A stretch of DNA of 64,000 bases, taken from NCBI GenBank assembly GCA_002256995.1, contig NCGX01000007.1, forward strand, positions 1 through 64,000. The letters are read 5' to 3'. Origin of the DNA: Hydrogenophilales bacterium 16-64-40 (GTDB lineage: Bacteria > Pseudomonadota > Gammaproteobacteria > Burkholderiales > Thiobacillaceae). Position numbers and translations under genes: made by a program. The notes beneath the pieces are model-generated. The model was not told the origin of the DNA. It worked only from the letters and a program-made list of their open reading frames with translations, and did no database searches. The first letter of the stretch is position 1, and each line of letters opens with the position of its first letter. This document shows positions 8,795-18,053 of this stretch, one piece after another.

Positions 8795-8810
8795 TATTCA
8801 CAAGCAGCAA

Positions 8811-8843
8811 CGACAAGGGCCGCATCTGCGGCCCTTGTCGTTT
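8811..8843 (+). terminator. Rho-independent terminator of the pyruvate dehydrogenase operon
   Basis: A perfect 14-base stem, CGACAAGGGCCGCA (8811-8824) and TGCGGCCCTTGTCG (8827-8840), with a 2-base TC centre, followed by TTT. It lies 17 bases after the stop of the E2-E3 gene. The remaining 230 bases before the next gene show nothing further that I can name. Confidence 0.8.
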
Positions 8844-9076
8844 CCAGCGCAATCACCCAGCATAGTGACTGTCGGCGGCGTTGTAATGCCCGCCTACGGC
8901 CATCAGCCGTCACTGGCGGCGCGGTAATAATTCGATACTGGGCGGCCGCTGCAGGTCGGCAAGCGATCGGTCGTGAAATTGGGGCATACTTAGACCGTTC
9001 GGCCAAGACAGCCAAACTCGCTTTGCAGGCTTACCTAGAACACAACGAAAATTTTTAAAGGAATTAGGGTCATCTC

Positions 9077-9742
9077 ATGAAAAAAATCATTGCTTCTCTT
9101 AGCGCCGTGGCATTCAGCCTCAGCGGTCTTTCCGGTTGCGCCAGCATGACCGAAACTCAAAAAACCACAGGCACAGGCGCAGGCATTGGCGCCGTGGCCG
9201 GAGCGGTCATTGGCGCGGCGACCGCCGGCGGCAACACCGGCAAGAGCGCCGCGACCGGCGCGGCGATCGGCGCGGCAGTGGGTGCGGGTGGTGGCTATCT
9301 GTGGTCGAAGCACATGGAGAAACAGAAGGCCGAGATGGAGCAGGCCACCCAGGGAACCGGTGTGAGCGTGAGCCAGACCGCCGACAACCAGCTCAAGCTG
9401 GACATCCCGAGCGACGTTTCCTTTGACACCGGCCGCCATGAAATCAAATCGAACCTGCGTCCGATCCTCGACCGCTTCGCCACCACCCTGAATCAAAACC
9501 CGGTGACGACGGTGACCATCATCGGCCACACCGACAGCACCGGCTCGGATGCGATCAACAATCCGCTTTCGGTCAATCGCGCCGCCTCGACGCGCGATTA
9601 CCTCGTTGCCCGCGGGGTGGCCACAAACCGCATCGCCATCGATGGCCGCGGTTCGCGCGAACCGATCGCTGACAACAACACGGTAGGCGGCCGTGCGAAG
9701 AACCGCCGCGTCGAGATTTTCGTGGCAGAACCCGCACGCTGA
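9077..9742 (+). CDS. OmpA-family lipoprotein with glycine-zipper region
   Basis: A predicted outer-membrane lipoprotein of 221 residues that binds peptidoglycan. The signal peptide MKKIIASLSAVAFSLSGLSGC ends in a lipobox with the lipidated cysteine at residue 21. Residues 34-75 are a Gly/Ala-rich helical zipper with GxxxG spacing (GAGIGAVAGAVIGAATAGG), which probably inserts in a membrane. The C-terminal OmpA domain (about 110-218) has IIGHTDSTGSD, the signature NPLSVNRAASTRDYL and GRGSREPIADN...RAKNRRVEI. It resembles E. coli YiaD in architecture. It stands alone between terminators and opposite strands. Upstream ATTTTTAAAGGAATTAGGG contains a plausible ribosome site. Confidence 0.88.
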   Translation: MKKIIASLSAVAFSLSGLSGCASMTETQKTTGTGAGIGAVAGAVIGAATAGGNTGKSAATGAAIGAAVGAGGGYLWSKHMEKQKAEMEQATQGTGVSVSQTADNQLKLDIPSDVSFDTGRHEIKSNLRPILDRFATTLNQNPVTTVTIIGHTDSTGSDAINNPLSVNRAASTRDYLVARGVATNRIAIDGRGSREPIADNNTVGGRAKNRRVEIFVAEPAR

Positions 9743-9942
9743 CGCTAGCCTGTTCGGGCAATCCGGCGTTATTCACGTCGGATTGCCGTCTGACAACTCA
9801 GTCAGCGGGCAAAGCGCTTTCATTAGCGCATTGGCAGCTTGGGGTCGTGTTCGGACCGACTCGAAAGGGCCCAAATCGCATCATTCTTTCGTTCCAGCAT
9901 TCTAAGCAGGCATCACAGCCAGCTTGCCCGTTTCCGTTGCCC

Positions 9943-11370
9943 CTATTTCGGCGGCACGACGGCGCCCGCGTAAAACACCTCGCACTCTCCACCCGGGAAT
10001 AGACTCCCCACCTGCTTGAGCAGCCTGACCACGGGCCCGGTGAGCGCCTTGAGTGTGCTCTGGTTTTCAACCACAGGGTTGTTGAAGGCGCCATGGATGG
10101 TTTGCTGCGCCCGGATGCAGCCCTTGTCGTCGATCAAGGCCACTGTCACATCGTCGAAGCGCTCGTTGACGAAATCGAGCCGGCCCTGGAGGGCGACCCG
10201 GTTCTTGGTCGTCGCGATGGCCACGTCCTGCGACAGCGCAACACCGCGCTCGACTTTCCAGTCGGAGACGAGCGTCCGGATCTCGCTGCGGCCCTCCGAT
10301 CCTTGCAGGATGCTCGCAAAGTTGTAGCCCTTGGTGACCGCAAGGCCGACGGGGCCGGCAAAGAAGAAGGCGCCCACATCCACGAGATTGAAGGTCTGGC
10401 TGGACTCGAAGCGGGCGAACGCCTGATCGAGGTCGCGGCCCTTGAGAACGAGGTTCTTGCCGCGCAGCGAGACCTGGCCTTGCAGGGTCGGCCTGATGGC
10501 CTTCACGGACTTGCCCTGCATCGACAGGTTTGCGGTAAGGTCCGCCGACCCTTCCGGGACATTTTTCGGCGACAGGGGCTTGAGGAACGCATCGACGTGG
10601 AACTGCGAAAGGGTATAGCGGAGGTGGTAGTGGGGAACGGCGCCGGTAAAGTCCGCTCGCAGGTTCCCGGAACCCTGTCCAGAGTAGGCCCGCATCGTGA
10701 GCGGCGTGATGTCGAAGACCCCGCGCTTCCCGGCGACCGTCATTTTCAGGTCGGATGCAGCGTGCTCCCTGGTCCGGACCGACTCGCAGACGATTTCCGC
10801 CGAGAGGGAAAGGTGCTTCATGATGCCCGGGCGATCCCGCTCTGCAAGCTGCAGGTGGTTCGCGTCCAGGATGCATCCGGCGGCTTCGAAGCCGCTTCCG
10901 GATTGCCGGTCGAGGTAGCGAAACGTGCCGTCCGAGAACGATAGGTTTGCCAGGTTCAGTCCGGGCAAGGGGCCCCGAACCGCGTCCGTTCGCTCGTAAT
11001 TGAACCGGCCGTCGGGGCCCCGCTCGATCGAGAAACGCGGGTGTTCGAGCACGACTCTCCTGATCCTGACGTCCTGCTTGAGCAGGGCGAGGAAATCGAC
11101 GCCGATCCGGGCCTCGCTTGCGGTGACGAGTTCGGTTCCCCGGTTGCGGATATGCACGTCTTCGAGTGTGACCTGCAAGCCGGGGAAGAAGCCGACTCCC
11201 AGACGCCCGTTGACGCTGACTTCCATCCCGGTGACCGCCGCGACGGCCGCTTCCAGCCGCGGCTTGTAGGCGTTGATATCCAGGAAAAGCCTCAGGGCGA
11301 TCGCGATGAGGACAAGCAGGCCGATGAACGCGCCGGCGGCATAGGTAATGGCTTTGAGTTTTTTTGACAT
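9943..11370 (-). CDS. AsmA-family protein
   Basis: A 475-residue protein with one N-terminal inner-membrane helix (ITYAAGAFIGLLVLIAIALR) and a large periplasmic part. The family motif DINAYKPRLEAAVAAVTGME follows the helix, then VNGRLGVGFFPGLQVTLEDV; the C-terminal half is AsmA-like beta-rich sequence (LDQAFARFESSQTFNLVDVG). AsmA-like proteins are implicated in phospholipid traffic between membranes. ATG at 11368-11370 is chosen because it puts the membrane helix at the N terminus; upstream in-frame codons add 34 residues without family character. No operon partner is visible. Substrate unknown. Confidence 0.82.
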   Translation of the reverse strand: MSKKLKAITYAAGAFIGLLVLIAIALRLFLDINAYKPRLEAAVAAVTGMEVSVNGRLGVGFFPGLQVTLEDVHIRNRGTELVTASEARIGVDFLALLKQDVRIRRVVLEHPRFSIERGPDGRFNYERTDAVRGPLPGLNLANLSFSDGTFRYLDRQSGSGFEAAGCILDANHLQLAERDRPGIMKHLSLSAEIVCESVRTREHAASDLKMTVAGKRGVFDITPLTMRAYSGQGSGNLRADFTGAVPHYHLRYTLSQFHVDAFLKPLSPKNVPEGSADLTANLSMQGKSVKAIRPTLQGQVSLRGKNLVLKGRDLDQAFARFESSQTFNLVDVGAFFFAGPVGLAVTKGYNFASILQGSEGRSEIRTLVSDWKVERGVALSQDVAIATTKNRVALQGRLDFVNERFDDVTVALIDDKGCIRAQQTIHGAFNNPVVENQSTLKALTGPVVRLLKQVGSLFPGGECEVFYAGAVVPPK

Positions 11371-11489
11371 GGGCCTGATCCAAGCGCGTCCAGGGTCTAC
11401 GAAATCCATCGCGGGTTGACGATAATTTAATCCAAAGCGTGGCGGTACGGCGGGTTTTAACGGCGCGAGCACATTGTGCCAGCGGCCAT

Positions 11490-11517
11490 AAAAAAACGGC
11501 CCGCTTCAGGCGGGCCG
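11490..11517 (-). terminator. Rho-independent terminator of the carboxypeptidase gene
   Basis: On the minus strand an 8-base perfect stem CGGCCCGC / GCGGGCCG with a 5-base loop is followed by seven T residues (A at 11490-11496 on the plus strand). It lies about 30 bases after the stop of the D,D-carboxypeptidase gene. Confidence 0.85.
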
Positions 11518-11545
11518 CTTTCGACTGCATGTGCGGGGCTTGGCG

Positions 11546-12709
11546 TCAGTCCAACAGCCCCTTGAAAAACAGGCGGATGCTGTCCCACATGCGGCGGAAG
11601 AAGCCGCCCTCCTCGACCGCTTCGAGCGCAACCAGCGGCGCCTGCATGACGACCTTGCCGTCAGCGCTCACCAGTTCGACACGCCCCAGTGGTGCACCGG
11701 CGGCGATGGGGGCGACCGGCTCGTCCTCTGGCAGCACGATACGCGTCTGGTAGTCGCCGCTGGTGCGCTTGGGTAGCGCGGCGGCGAAGTCGGCCTTGAC
11801 GCCAGCCTTGACGGTGCGCGCAGCGCCTTTCCAGACCGCCAGGGTTTGCACCGTTTCGCCCTGTTTGAAGAAGGTTTTGCTGTCGAAGAAATTGAAGCCG
11901 AAGGCCAGCAGCTTGGCGGTCTCGGTTGCCCGCGCGTTTTCGCTGTCGGTGCCGAACACGGAGGCGACCAGGCGCATGCCGTCGCGCTTGGACGAGGCGA
12001 CCATACAGTAGCCGGCCTCCTCGGTATGACCGGTTTTCAGGCCGTCGACGGTCGGGTCGCGCCACAACAGCAGATTGCGGTTCGGCTGCTTGATACCGCT
12101 CCAGACGAATTCCTTTTCGGCATACAGCGCATAGTGATCGGGGTCCTCGATGACGATGGCCCGGGCGAGCCTGGCCATGTCGAGCGCGCTCGAATAATGG
12201 CCTTCGGCCGGCCAGCCGGTGGCATTGAGGAAATGCGTGTCGGCGAGGCCCAGCCGCTTCGCCTCCTGGTTCATCAGCGCGGCGAAGGTGTCCTCGCCGC
12301 CCGCGAGATGTTCGGCCAGCGCGATGCTGGCGTCGTTGCCCGACTGCACGATGATGCCGCGCAGCAGGTCGCTCACCGCGACCTGGTTGCCGACCTTGAC
12401 GAACATTTTCGAGCCGCCCATGCGCCACGCTTTTTCGCTGATGGTGACGAGATCGCTCTCCTTGATCCGGCCGCGCTGCAATTCAAGTGCAGCGACGTGC
12501 GCAGTCATCAGCTTGGTCAGGCTGGCTGGCGGCAGGCGCGTCGCCCCCTCGTGATCGACCAGGATGCTGCCGCTGGCGACATCCATCAGTACCCAGGATT
12601 TGGCGGCCAGTTGCGGCGGGGGCGGAATAGCGTCGGCGCCCCAGGCGGCAGGCGCCAATAACAGACTGAAAATCAATACGAGTCGCTGCAGGAAAGACGG
12701 GGAAGTCAT
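11546..12709 (-). CDS. dacC: D-alanyl-D-alanine carboxypeptidase (PBP5/6 family)
   Basis: Trims the terminal D-Ala from peptidoglycan pentapeptides at the periplasmic face. It has 387 residues with a signal peptide ending at AAWGA. The three penicillin-binding motifs are all present: SLTK with nucleophile S63, SGN at 123-125 and KTG at 225-227. The C-terminal beta domain is followed by an amphipathic membrane anchor, FFRRMWDSIRLFFKGLLD, as in PBP5 and PBP6. Start ATG 12707-12709 gives a normal signal peptide; an earlier start at 12769 would not. The gene diverges from the symporter gene across 160 bases. Whether it is closest to dacA or dacC cannot be settled by eye. Confidence 0.9.
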   Translation of the reverse strand: MTSPSFLQRLVLIFSLLLAPAAWGADAIPPPPQLAAKSWVLMDVASGSILVDHEGATRLPPASLTKLMTAHVAALELQRGRIKESDLVTISEKAWRMGGSKMFVKVGNQVAVSDLLRGIIVQSGNDASIALAEHLAGGEDTFAALMNQEAKRLGLADTHFLNATGWPAEGHYSSALDMARLARAIVIEDPDHYALYAEKEFVWSGIKQPNRNLLLWRDPTVDGLKTGHTEEAGYCMVASSKRDGMRLVASVFGTDSENARATETAKLLAFGFNFFDSKTFFKQGETVQTLAVWKGAARTVKAGVKADFAAALPKRTSGDYQTRIVLPEDEPVAPIAAGAPLGRVELVSADGKVVMQAPLVALEAVEEGGFFRRMWDSIRLFFKGLLD

Positions 12710-12869
12710 GGATTTTTCGACAAGTTGAAAAAGTAAAAGATAGGCTATGAATCTGACAGACACGCACATGCGCGCGCAAGTTCAGCATAACACCGTCGCC
12801 CCCCATCCGGCAGCCCGCCGGTGGCGTCCTGTTAAACTCACGTCATCCTGACGACCGTACCGCATCCGC

Positions 12870-14183
12870 ATGGCCGCACCCGAATCTCACCGCCTCACCC
12901 GCCAGATCGTCATTGCGATGCTCGCCGGCATCGTGCTCGGCGTTGCCATCAACCAGCTGGGGGCGGCGCCCTGGATGCAGAACTTTGTGGTGGACGGATT
13001 GCTGCACGTGGTCGGCTCGGTGTTCGTGGCCGCGCTGAAGATGATGGTGGTGCCGCTGGTGCTGGTCTCGCTGGTGGTGGGCGTCACCGCCCTGTCGGAC
13101 CTGAAGGCGCTGGGCCGCATCGGCGCCAAGGCGCTGGCGCTGTACCTGTCGACGACCGCGATCGCGGTGACGATTGCGCTGACGCTGGCCGGCGTTGTCG
13201 GGCCCGGGCAGGGATTCGATGCCGGCGAGACCCAAGCCAGCTTTGCCGGCAAGGAAGCGCCGCCGCTGACGCAGGTGCTGATCGACCTGGTGCCGACCAA
13301 CCCGGTGGCGGCGATGGCCGAAGGCAATATGCTGCAGGTCATCGTGTTCGCGCTGCTGCTTGGCATTGCGATCACGATGTCGGGCGTGCGCGGCAAGCAT
13401 GTGCTGAACCTGTTCACCGACCTCAACGTGGTGATCATGCACATGGTCGAGTGGATCATGCGGCTGGCGCCCTACGGCGTGTTCGCGCTGATCTCCCGTA
13501 CCTTCGCCACCCAGGGGCTGGACCTGCTGCTGCCGCTGGCGGCCTACTTCCTGACGCTCACCGCCGCGCTGGCGATCCAGCTGTTCGTCACCTATCCACT
13601 ACTGCTGCGCCTGCTGGCTTCGCTCAACCCGCTCACCTTCCTGAAGAAGATGCGCGATCCGGCGGCATTCGCGTTTTCCACCGCCAGCTCCGGTGCCACC
13701 ATCCCGGTCACCCTGCACACGGTGGAATACAAGATGGGCGTGAAGAACAGCGTCGCCTCCTTCAGCGTGCCGCTGGGCGCCACCATCAACATGGACGGCA
13801 CCGCGATGATGCAGGGCGTGGCCACGGTGTTCATCGCCAACGTCTACGGCATCGACCTCTCGCTCACCGATTACCTGCTGGTGGTGCTGACCGCCACCCT
13901 GGCCTCGGTCGGCACCGCCGCGATTCCCGCGGTGGGCCTGGTCACGCTGACCATGGTGCTGGGCCAGGTCGGCCTGCCGGTCGAGGGCATCGCGCTCATC
14001 ATCGGCGTCGACCGCCTGCTTGACATGATGCGCACCACGGTCAACGTCACCGGCGACTGCGCAGTGAGCTGCATCGTCGCCAGGAGCGAAAACGCCCTCG
14101 ACCAGGCCGTGTTCGACGATCCGGAAGCGGGCTCGGTCGAGGCCGCCACGCGCCACGTCCTCCCCCCCCACCCGGCTGCCTGA
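12870..14183 (+). CDS. Dicarboxylate/amino acid:cation symporter (DAACS family)
   Basis: An inner-membrane carrier of 437 residues related to GltP and DctA, taking up C4-dicarboxylates or acidic amino acids with Na+ or H+. The family signatures are clear: the serine-rich re-entrant loop AFSTASSGATIPVTLHTVE (the first hairpin), GATINMDGTAMMQGVATVF, and the second loop with GTAAIPAVGLVTLTMV. The last helix carries DRLLDMMRTTVNVTGD. Start ATG follows CGTACCGCATCCGC with no strong ribosome site. pyrD begins 3 bases after the stop, so the two are likely translated together although unrelated in function. The substrate is not determined. Confidence 0.9.
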   Translation: MAAPESHRLTRQIVIAMLAGIVLGVAINQLGAAPWMQNFVVDGLLHVVGSVFVAALKMMVVPLVLVSLVVGVTALSDLKALGRIGAKALALYLSTTAIAVTIALTLAGVVGPGQGFDAGETQASFAGKEAPPLTQVLIDLVPTNPVAAMAEGNMLQVIVFALLLGIAITMSGVRGKHVLNLFTDLNVVIMHMVEWIMRLAPYGVFALISRTFATQGLDLLLPLAAYFLTLTAALAIQLFVTYPLLLRLLASLNPLTFLKKMRDPAAFAFSTASSGATIPVTLHTVEYKMGVKNSVASFSVPLGATINMDGTAMMQGVATVFIANVYGIDLSLTDYLLVVLTATLASVGTAAIPAVGLVTLTMVLGQVGLPVEGIALIIGVDRLLDMMRTTVNVTGDCAVSCIVARSENALDQAVFDDPEAGSVEAATRHVLPPHPAA

Positions 14184-14186
14184 ACC

Positions 14187-15197
14187 ATGCTCTATCCGCT
14201 GCTCCGCCCCGCGCTGTTCTCGCTCGACCCCGAGGACGCGCATCGCTTCACGCTCGCCAGCCTGGACATCGCGCACCGTCTTGGCCTGCTGAACCTGCTG
14301 CCGCGCGCCACCGGCAAGCCGGTGCGCGTGATGGACATCGACTTCCCCAATCCGGTCGGCCTCGCAGCCGGGCTCGACAAGGACGGCGCCCACATCAACG
14401 CGCTGGCGGCACTCGGCTTCGGCTTCATCGAGATCGGCACGGTGACGCCGCGCCCGCAGCCCGGCAACCCGCAACCGCGCATGTTCCGACTGCCGGCTGC
14501 CGAGGCCATCATCAACCGCATGGGCTTCAACAACCTCGGCGTCGACAATCTGGTGAAAAACGTCGAGGCGAGCGGCTTCACCGGCGTGCTCGGCATCAAC
14601 ATCGGCAAGAACAAGGACACGCCGAACGAGCACGCGGTCGACGATTACCTCGCCTGCCTCGACAAGGTCTACGCGCACGCGCGCTACGTGACGGTGAACA
14701 TCTCCTCGCCCAACACGCAGGGGCTGCGCGAACTGCAGAAGGATGAGGCGCTCGACGCGCTGCTGTCGGCCATCAAGCTGCGGCAGTCCGAACTCGCGCA
14801 GCAGCACGGTCGCTACGTGCCGATCGCGCTGAAGATCGCGCCCGACCTCGACGACGCACAGATCGCCGCGGTTGCCGCGCTCCTGATCATGCACCGCATC
14901 GACGCCGTGATCGCCACCAACACCACCATCGCCCGCGATGCCGTCGCCGGGCTGCCGTATGCCGAGGAAGCCGGCGGCCTGTCCGGCGCGCCGGTGCGCG
15001 ACGCCTCGACCCGGGTCATCCGCACGCTGGCACATCATCTTGCCAACGAGGTGCCGATCATCGGCGTCGGCGGCATCCTGTCGGGGGTCGATGCGCAAGC
15101 GAAAATCGATGCGGGCGCCTCGCTGGTGCAGCTGTATTCCGGCCTGATCTATCGCGGTCCGGCGCTGGTGCGGGAGTGCGTGCAGCAGCTCGCCTGA
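14187..15197 (+). CDS. pyrD: Dihydroorotate dehydrogenase (quinone), class 2
   Basis: Oxidises dihydroorotate to orotate in pyrimidine synthesis, passing electrons through FMN to membrane quinones. It has 336 residues, the size of E. coli PyrD. The N-terminal membrane-associating helices ([20 protein letters not shown]) mark the class 2 enzyme. Other visible parts are [13 protein letters not shown], the FNNLGVDNL segment, the catalytic-serine region [12 protein letters not shown] and the FMN-binding ends IATNTT, GGLSG and GVGGI. It starts 3 bases after the symporter stop. pyrG, another pyrimidine gene, is 34 kb away and unlinked. Confidence 0.95.
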   Translation: MLYPLLRPALFSLDPEDAHRFTLASLDIAHRLGLLNLLPRATGKPVRVMDIDFPNPVGLAAGLDKDGAHINALAALGFGFIEIGTVTPRPQPGNPQPRMFRLPAAEAIINRMGFNNLGVDNLVKNVEASGFTGVLGINIGKNKDTPNEHAVDDYLACLDKVYAHARYVTVNISSPNTQGLRELQKDEALDALLSAIKLRQSELAQQHGRYVPIALKIAPDLDDAQIAAVAALLIMHRIDAVIATNTTIARDAVAGLPYAEEAGGLSGAPVRDASTRVIRTLAHHLANEVPIIGVGGILSGVDAQAKIDAGASLVQLYSGLIYRGPALVRECVQQLA

Positions 15198-15280
15198 CCC
15201 GAGGCGCCGTTTGCCGCACCCTTCATGCGCGTGACCGCTTTGGTTATGCTGCAGGCTCTCCATCCCGCACAAGGCCCTTC

Positions 15281-16366
15281 ATGCACATCGGCATCCCCAA
15301 GGAAATCAAGAACCACGAATACCGGGTGGCGCTCACGCCCGAGGGCGCGCGCGTCCTGACCGAGGCCGGCCACCGCGTCAGCGTCGAGGCCGGTGCCGGC
15401 GCCACTGCGGGATTTGCCGACGAGGCCTATCGCGCCGCTGGCGCGGCCATCGTGGCCACCCCCGCCGAGGCCTGGGCCGCCGACCTGGTGGCGAAGGTGA
15501 AGGAGCCGCAGGCGGGCGAGGTGAAACTTCTGCGCCAGGGTCAGCTGCTGTTCTGCTACCTGCACCTGGCCGCCGCGCCGGAACTCGCGCGCGAGCTGAC
15601 GGCGCGCGGGGTAAGCGCGATCGCCTACGAAACCGTGACCTGGCCCGCCGGCGGCCTGCCGCTGTTGCAGCCGATGTCCGACATCGCCGGGCGGCTGGCG
15701 CCGCAGATGGGCGCGCTGGGGCTGCACAAGTCGCACGGCGGCAGCAGCAAGCTGATCAGCGGGATGCCCGGCGTGCCGCCCGCGCACGTGCTCGTCATCG
15801 GCGCTGGCGTGGTGGGGATGAGCGCAACGCGCACAGCCGTCGGGCTTGGCGCACGCGTCACGCTGATCGACCGCCAAGCCGATAAGCTCGCGCACGCCGA
15901 AGGACTGTTCGGCGCGCAAGTCGAAACGCGCTTCTCCTCGCCGGAGGCGATCGCCGACAGCCTCACCGCCGCCGACATCGTCATCGGCGCCGCGCAGATT
16001 CCCGGCCGCCACGCGCCGCGCCTGATCAGCCGCGAATTACTGAAGCGGATGTCGCCGGGCTCGGTGCTGGTCGACGTGGCCATCGACCAGGGCGGCATCG
16101 CCGAAACCTCGCGCCCCACCACCCACAGCGCCCCGTTCTTCGTGGCCGAAGGTATCGTCCACTATTGCGTCACCAACATGCCGGGCGCCGTCGCGCGCAC
16201 CGCCACCGAGGCGCTCACCCACGCCACCCTGCCCTACGTGCAGGCGCTGGCGGCGCAGGGCCTGGCCGCGCTGGATGCTGATGCCGGGCTCAGGCAAGGC
16301 CTGCAGGTCCACGCCGGGAAAATCACCCACGCCGGGCTGGCGCAGGATCTGGGTATGGGCCGGTAG
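15281..16366 (+). CDS. ald: Alanine dehydrogenase
   Basis: Converts L-alanine and NAD+ to pyruvate, ammonia and NADH, or the reverse. It has 361 residues, near the usual 370. It begins MHIGIPKEIKNHEYRVALTP, the standard family start with the substrate arginine in EYRVALTP. Further motifs are VAKVKEPQ, YLHLAAAPEL, the MSDIAGRLAPQMGA segment and the NAD loop VLVIGAGVVGMSATRTAVGL. The ATG at 15281 is preceded by ACAAGGCCCTTC. An upstream in-frame GTG at 15176 overlaps pyrD and would add unrelated sequence. It is followed by a long inverted-repeat element. Confidence 0.93.
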   Translation: MHIGIPKEIKNHEYRVALTPEGARVLTEAGHRVSVEAGAGATAGFADEAYRAAGAAIVATPAEAWAADLVAKVKEPQAGEVKLLRQGQLLFCYLHLAAAPELARELTARGVSAIAYETVTWPAGGLPLLQPMSDIAGRLAPQMGALGLHKSHGGSSKLISGMPGVPPAHVLVIGAGVVGMSATRTAVGLGARVTLIDRQADKLAHAEGLFGAQVETRFSSPEAIADSLTAADIVIGAAQIPGRHAPRLISRELLKRMSPGSVLVDVAIDQGGIAETSRPTTHSAPFFVAEGIVHYCVTNMPGAVARTATEALTHATLPYVQALAAQGLAALDADAGLRQGLQVHAGKITHAGLAQDLGMGR

Positions 16367-16389
16367 GCGGGGGGCGCTCGCCACGATCA

Positions 16390-16522
16390 TGTAGGCGCAC
16401 CCGCGAGGGGTAGGCCGTGGTTGTAAAGCCGCTTAAGCGGCAACAGCCACGCACCGGCGCCCTCGCCGCGATTGCGCACCCCCGCCACGCCCACGGCTTC
16501 GGCCCGAGGGCGGCCGCCTACA
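16390..16522. repeat. REP/MITE-like element with nested palindromes
   Basis: A stretch of about 133 bases is bounded by TGTAGGCG (16390-16397) and its inverse CGCCTACA (16515-16522). Inside is a perfect 14-base palindrome GCCGCTTAAGCGGC (16428-16441), extended by GTGGTTGT and AACAGCCAC into a longer hairpin. It lies between the convergent ald and gpmA genes and its right end contains the gpmA stop codon (16518-16520). No coding content. It resembles repetitive extragenic palindromes seen in many proteobacteria, and could also serve as a bidirectional transcription end. Confidence 0.55.
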
Positions 16523-17246
16523 GTCCGGCCCCGCGGGGTGGCGGGGCTTCCAGCCACTCATGCCCCAGCACACTGAGATCGGGCGCAAAGCGATACACCA
16601 GCGGCACCCCGGACGGAATCTCCACCCGCTCCATCGCCTCCGGCGTGAGCCGATCCAGATGCATCACCAGCCCGCGCAGGGTGTTGCCGTGGCTCACCAC
16701 CAGCAGGCGGCGCCCTTCGCGCAGCTTTGGCGCCAGCACCTCGTTCCAGTACGGCAGGGTGCGCCGCTGGCAGTCGCGCAGGCTTTCGCTGGCCGGCAGG
16801 TCCCGGGGATCGAGCGCCGCATACAGCGGGTCGAAGCGCGGATGGCGCGGGTCATCGTGATCCAGCGGCGGCGGCGGCTCGAAATAGCCGCGCCACCAGC
16901 GGCGCGACGCTTCCTCGCCCCAGGTCGCAAAGATCTCCTGCTTGTGCATGCCCTGCAACGCGCCGTAATGGCGCTCGTTGAGGCGCCAGGTCGTGAACAG
17001 CGGCACCTCGGGCGTGCCCATCGCCGCCAGCAGCGCCTCGACCGTCTGGCGGGTGCGCTGCAGCACCGATCCATGTACCTCGTCGACGGCAAACCCCGCC
17101 TGCGCCAGCCGCCGTCCCGCCGCGGCCGCCTCGGCAAGGCCGACCTCGGTCAGCGGAATGTCGGTCCAGCCGGTAAAGCGGTCGGAGAGATTCCATTCGC
17201 TGTGGCCGTGGCGGAACAACACCACCCATTCTGCCGGCGCGCTCAT
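16518..17246 (-). CDS. gpmA: 2,3-bisphosphoglycerate-dependent phosphoglycerate mutase
   Basis: Interconverts 3- and 2-phosphoglycerate in glycolysis and gluconeogenesis. It has 242 residues. The phosphohistidine motif is VLFRHGHSEWN (H13), followed by FTGWTDIPLTEVG, the substrate segment LNERHYGALQG, RRWWRGYFEPPPP and the second histidine in VVSHGNTLRGL. The sequence ends with a short Pro/Gly tail (EAPPPRGAGL) whose stop lies in an inverted repeat, so the tail may derive from that element. The start overlaps the stop of the upstream phosphatase gene by 4 bases (ATGA), so translation is probably coupled. Confidence 0.93.
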   Translation of the reverse strand: MSAPAEWVVLFRHGHSEWNLSDRFTGWTDIPLTEVGLAEAAAAGRRLAQAGFAVDEVHGSVLQRTRQTVEALLAAMGTPEVPLFTTWRLNERHYGALQGMHKQEIFATWGEEASRRWWRGYFEPPPPLDHDDPRHPRFDPLYAALDPRDLPASESLRDCQRRTLPYWNEVLAPKLREGRRLLVVSHGNTLRGLVMHLDRLTPEAMERVEIPSGVPLVYRFAPDLSVLGHEWLEAPPPRGAGL

Positions 17247-17896
17247 TCTGGTGGCTCCGTTAATACTTCGTGGAGGTGGTGGCGGTCGGCCCAGGCCTCG
17301 AGATGCCAGCCCTGGCCGTCGAAATGAAACCAGTTGAGCGCACAGTTGGGAATGACGAAATCGCGCGGCGTGGAAAGCGGGCGCCCGGTCGCGCGGCGAT
17401 ACACCACATCCAGCACGCCGCTGTGGCTCACCGCCGCAATGGTCTCCCCGCTGTGATGCCGCACCAGCCAGTCGATGCCGTCGGCCACTCGTTCGGCAAA
17501 CCGGCGCAGCGACTCGCCCGTCTCGAAATCGTAATCCGGATCGCGTGCCACATAGTGCGCATACGCCGCCGGATGCAGCGCGGCCCCCTGCTCGGCAGTG
17601 ATGCCCTGAAACACCCCGTAATGCCGTTCGCGCAACTGCGGCAGCAGCTTCACCGCCTGGTCCTCGCGCTGCGCCAGCGCCTGCGCCGTTTCTATCGCCC
17701 GCACCAGATCGCTGCTGTAGATTGCAGCAAACCGCTGGTGCGCCGCATTGAACGCCATCGCCAGCGCCTGCGCTCTCCCCACCTCGTTGAGCGGGACATC
17801 GGTATGCCCCTGGATCCGCTTCGCCACATTCCAGTCGGTTTCGCCGTGGCGGATGATGCAGATGCGCGTGCCGGTCGGTTTGGGGAAAGTGTGCAT
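17243..17896 (-). CDS. Histidine phosphatase family protein (GpmB/CobC-like)
   Basis: A 217-residue phosphatase with the family motif CIIRHGETDWN, a second conserved stretch IYSSDLVRAIETAQALA, LRERHYGVFQG, and the distal catalytic histidine in AVSHSGVLDVVYRR. Proteins of this shape are variously annotated as phosphoglycerate mutase 2 or alpha-ribazole phosphatase. Neither can be confirmed here, and no cobalamin gene is nearby. It is the first gene of a pair with gpmA (4-base overlap) and diverges from the cbb3 oxidase operon across 218 bases. Confidence 0.85.
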   Translation of the reverse strand: MHTFPKPTGTRICIIRHGETDWNVAKRIQGHTDVPLNEVGRAQALAMAFNAAHQRFAAIYSSDLVRAIETAQALAQREDQAVKLLPQLRERHYGVFQGITAEQGAALHPAAYAHYVARDPDYDFETGESLRRFAERVADGIDWLVRHHSGETIAAVSHSGVLDVVYRRATGRPLSTPRDFVIPNCALNWFHFDGQGWHLEAWADRHHLHEVLTEPPE

Positions 17897-18018
17897 ATCA
17901 ATCGCGCCCGATCTGAGCTATACAAAACCTAAATCTGACATAAAAAAAACGGGATGACGTCTGTTTCGCAATCAAACAACACTTTTCGCCGACAACCTTC
18001 ATACGGGGGTGCGTCAAC

Positions 18019-18048
18019 TTGACACGCTCTTTTATAAACAGATATATT
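18019..18048 (+). promoter_or_regulatory. Candidate promoter of the cbb3 oxidase operon
   Basis: A consensus -35 TTGACA (18019-18024) is separated by 18 bases from TATATT (18043-18048), a near-consensus -10. It is 67 bases upstream of the ccoN ATG. I see no FNR/ANR box (TTGAT-N4-ATCAA) in the 218-base gap, which is unusual for a cbb3 operon. Confidence 0.55.
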
Positions 18049-18053
18049 TATCC

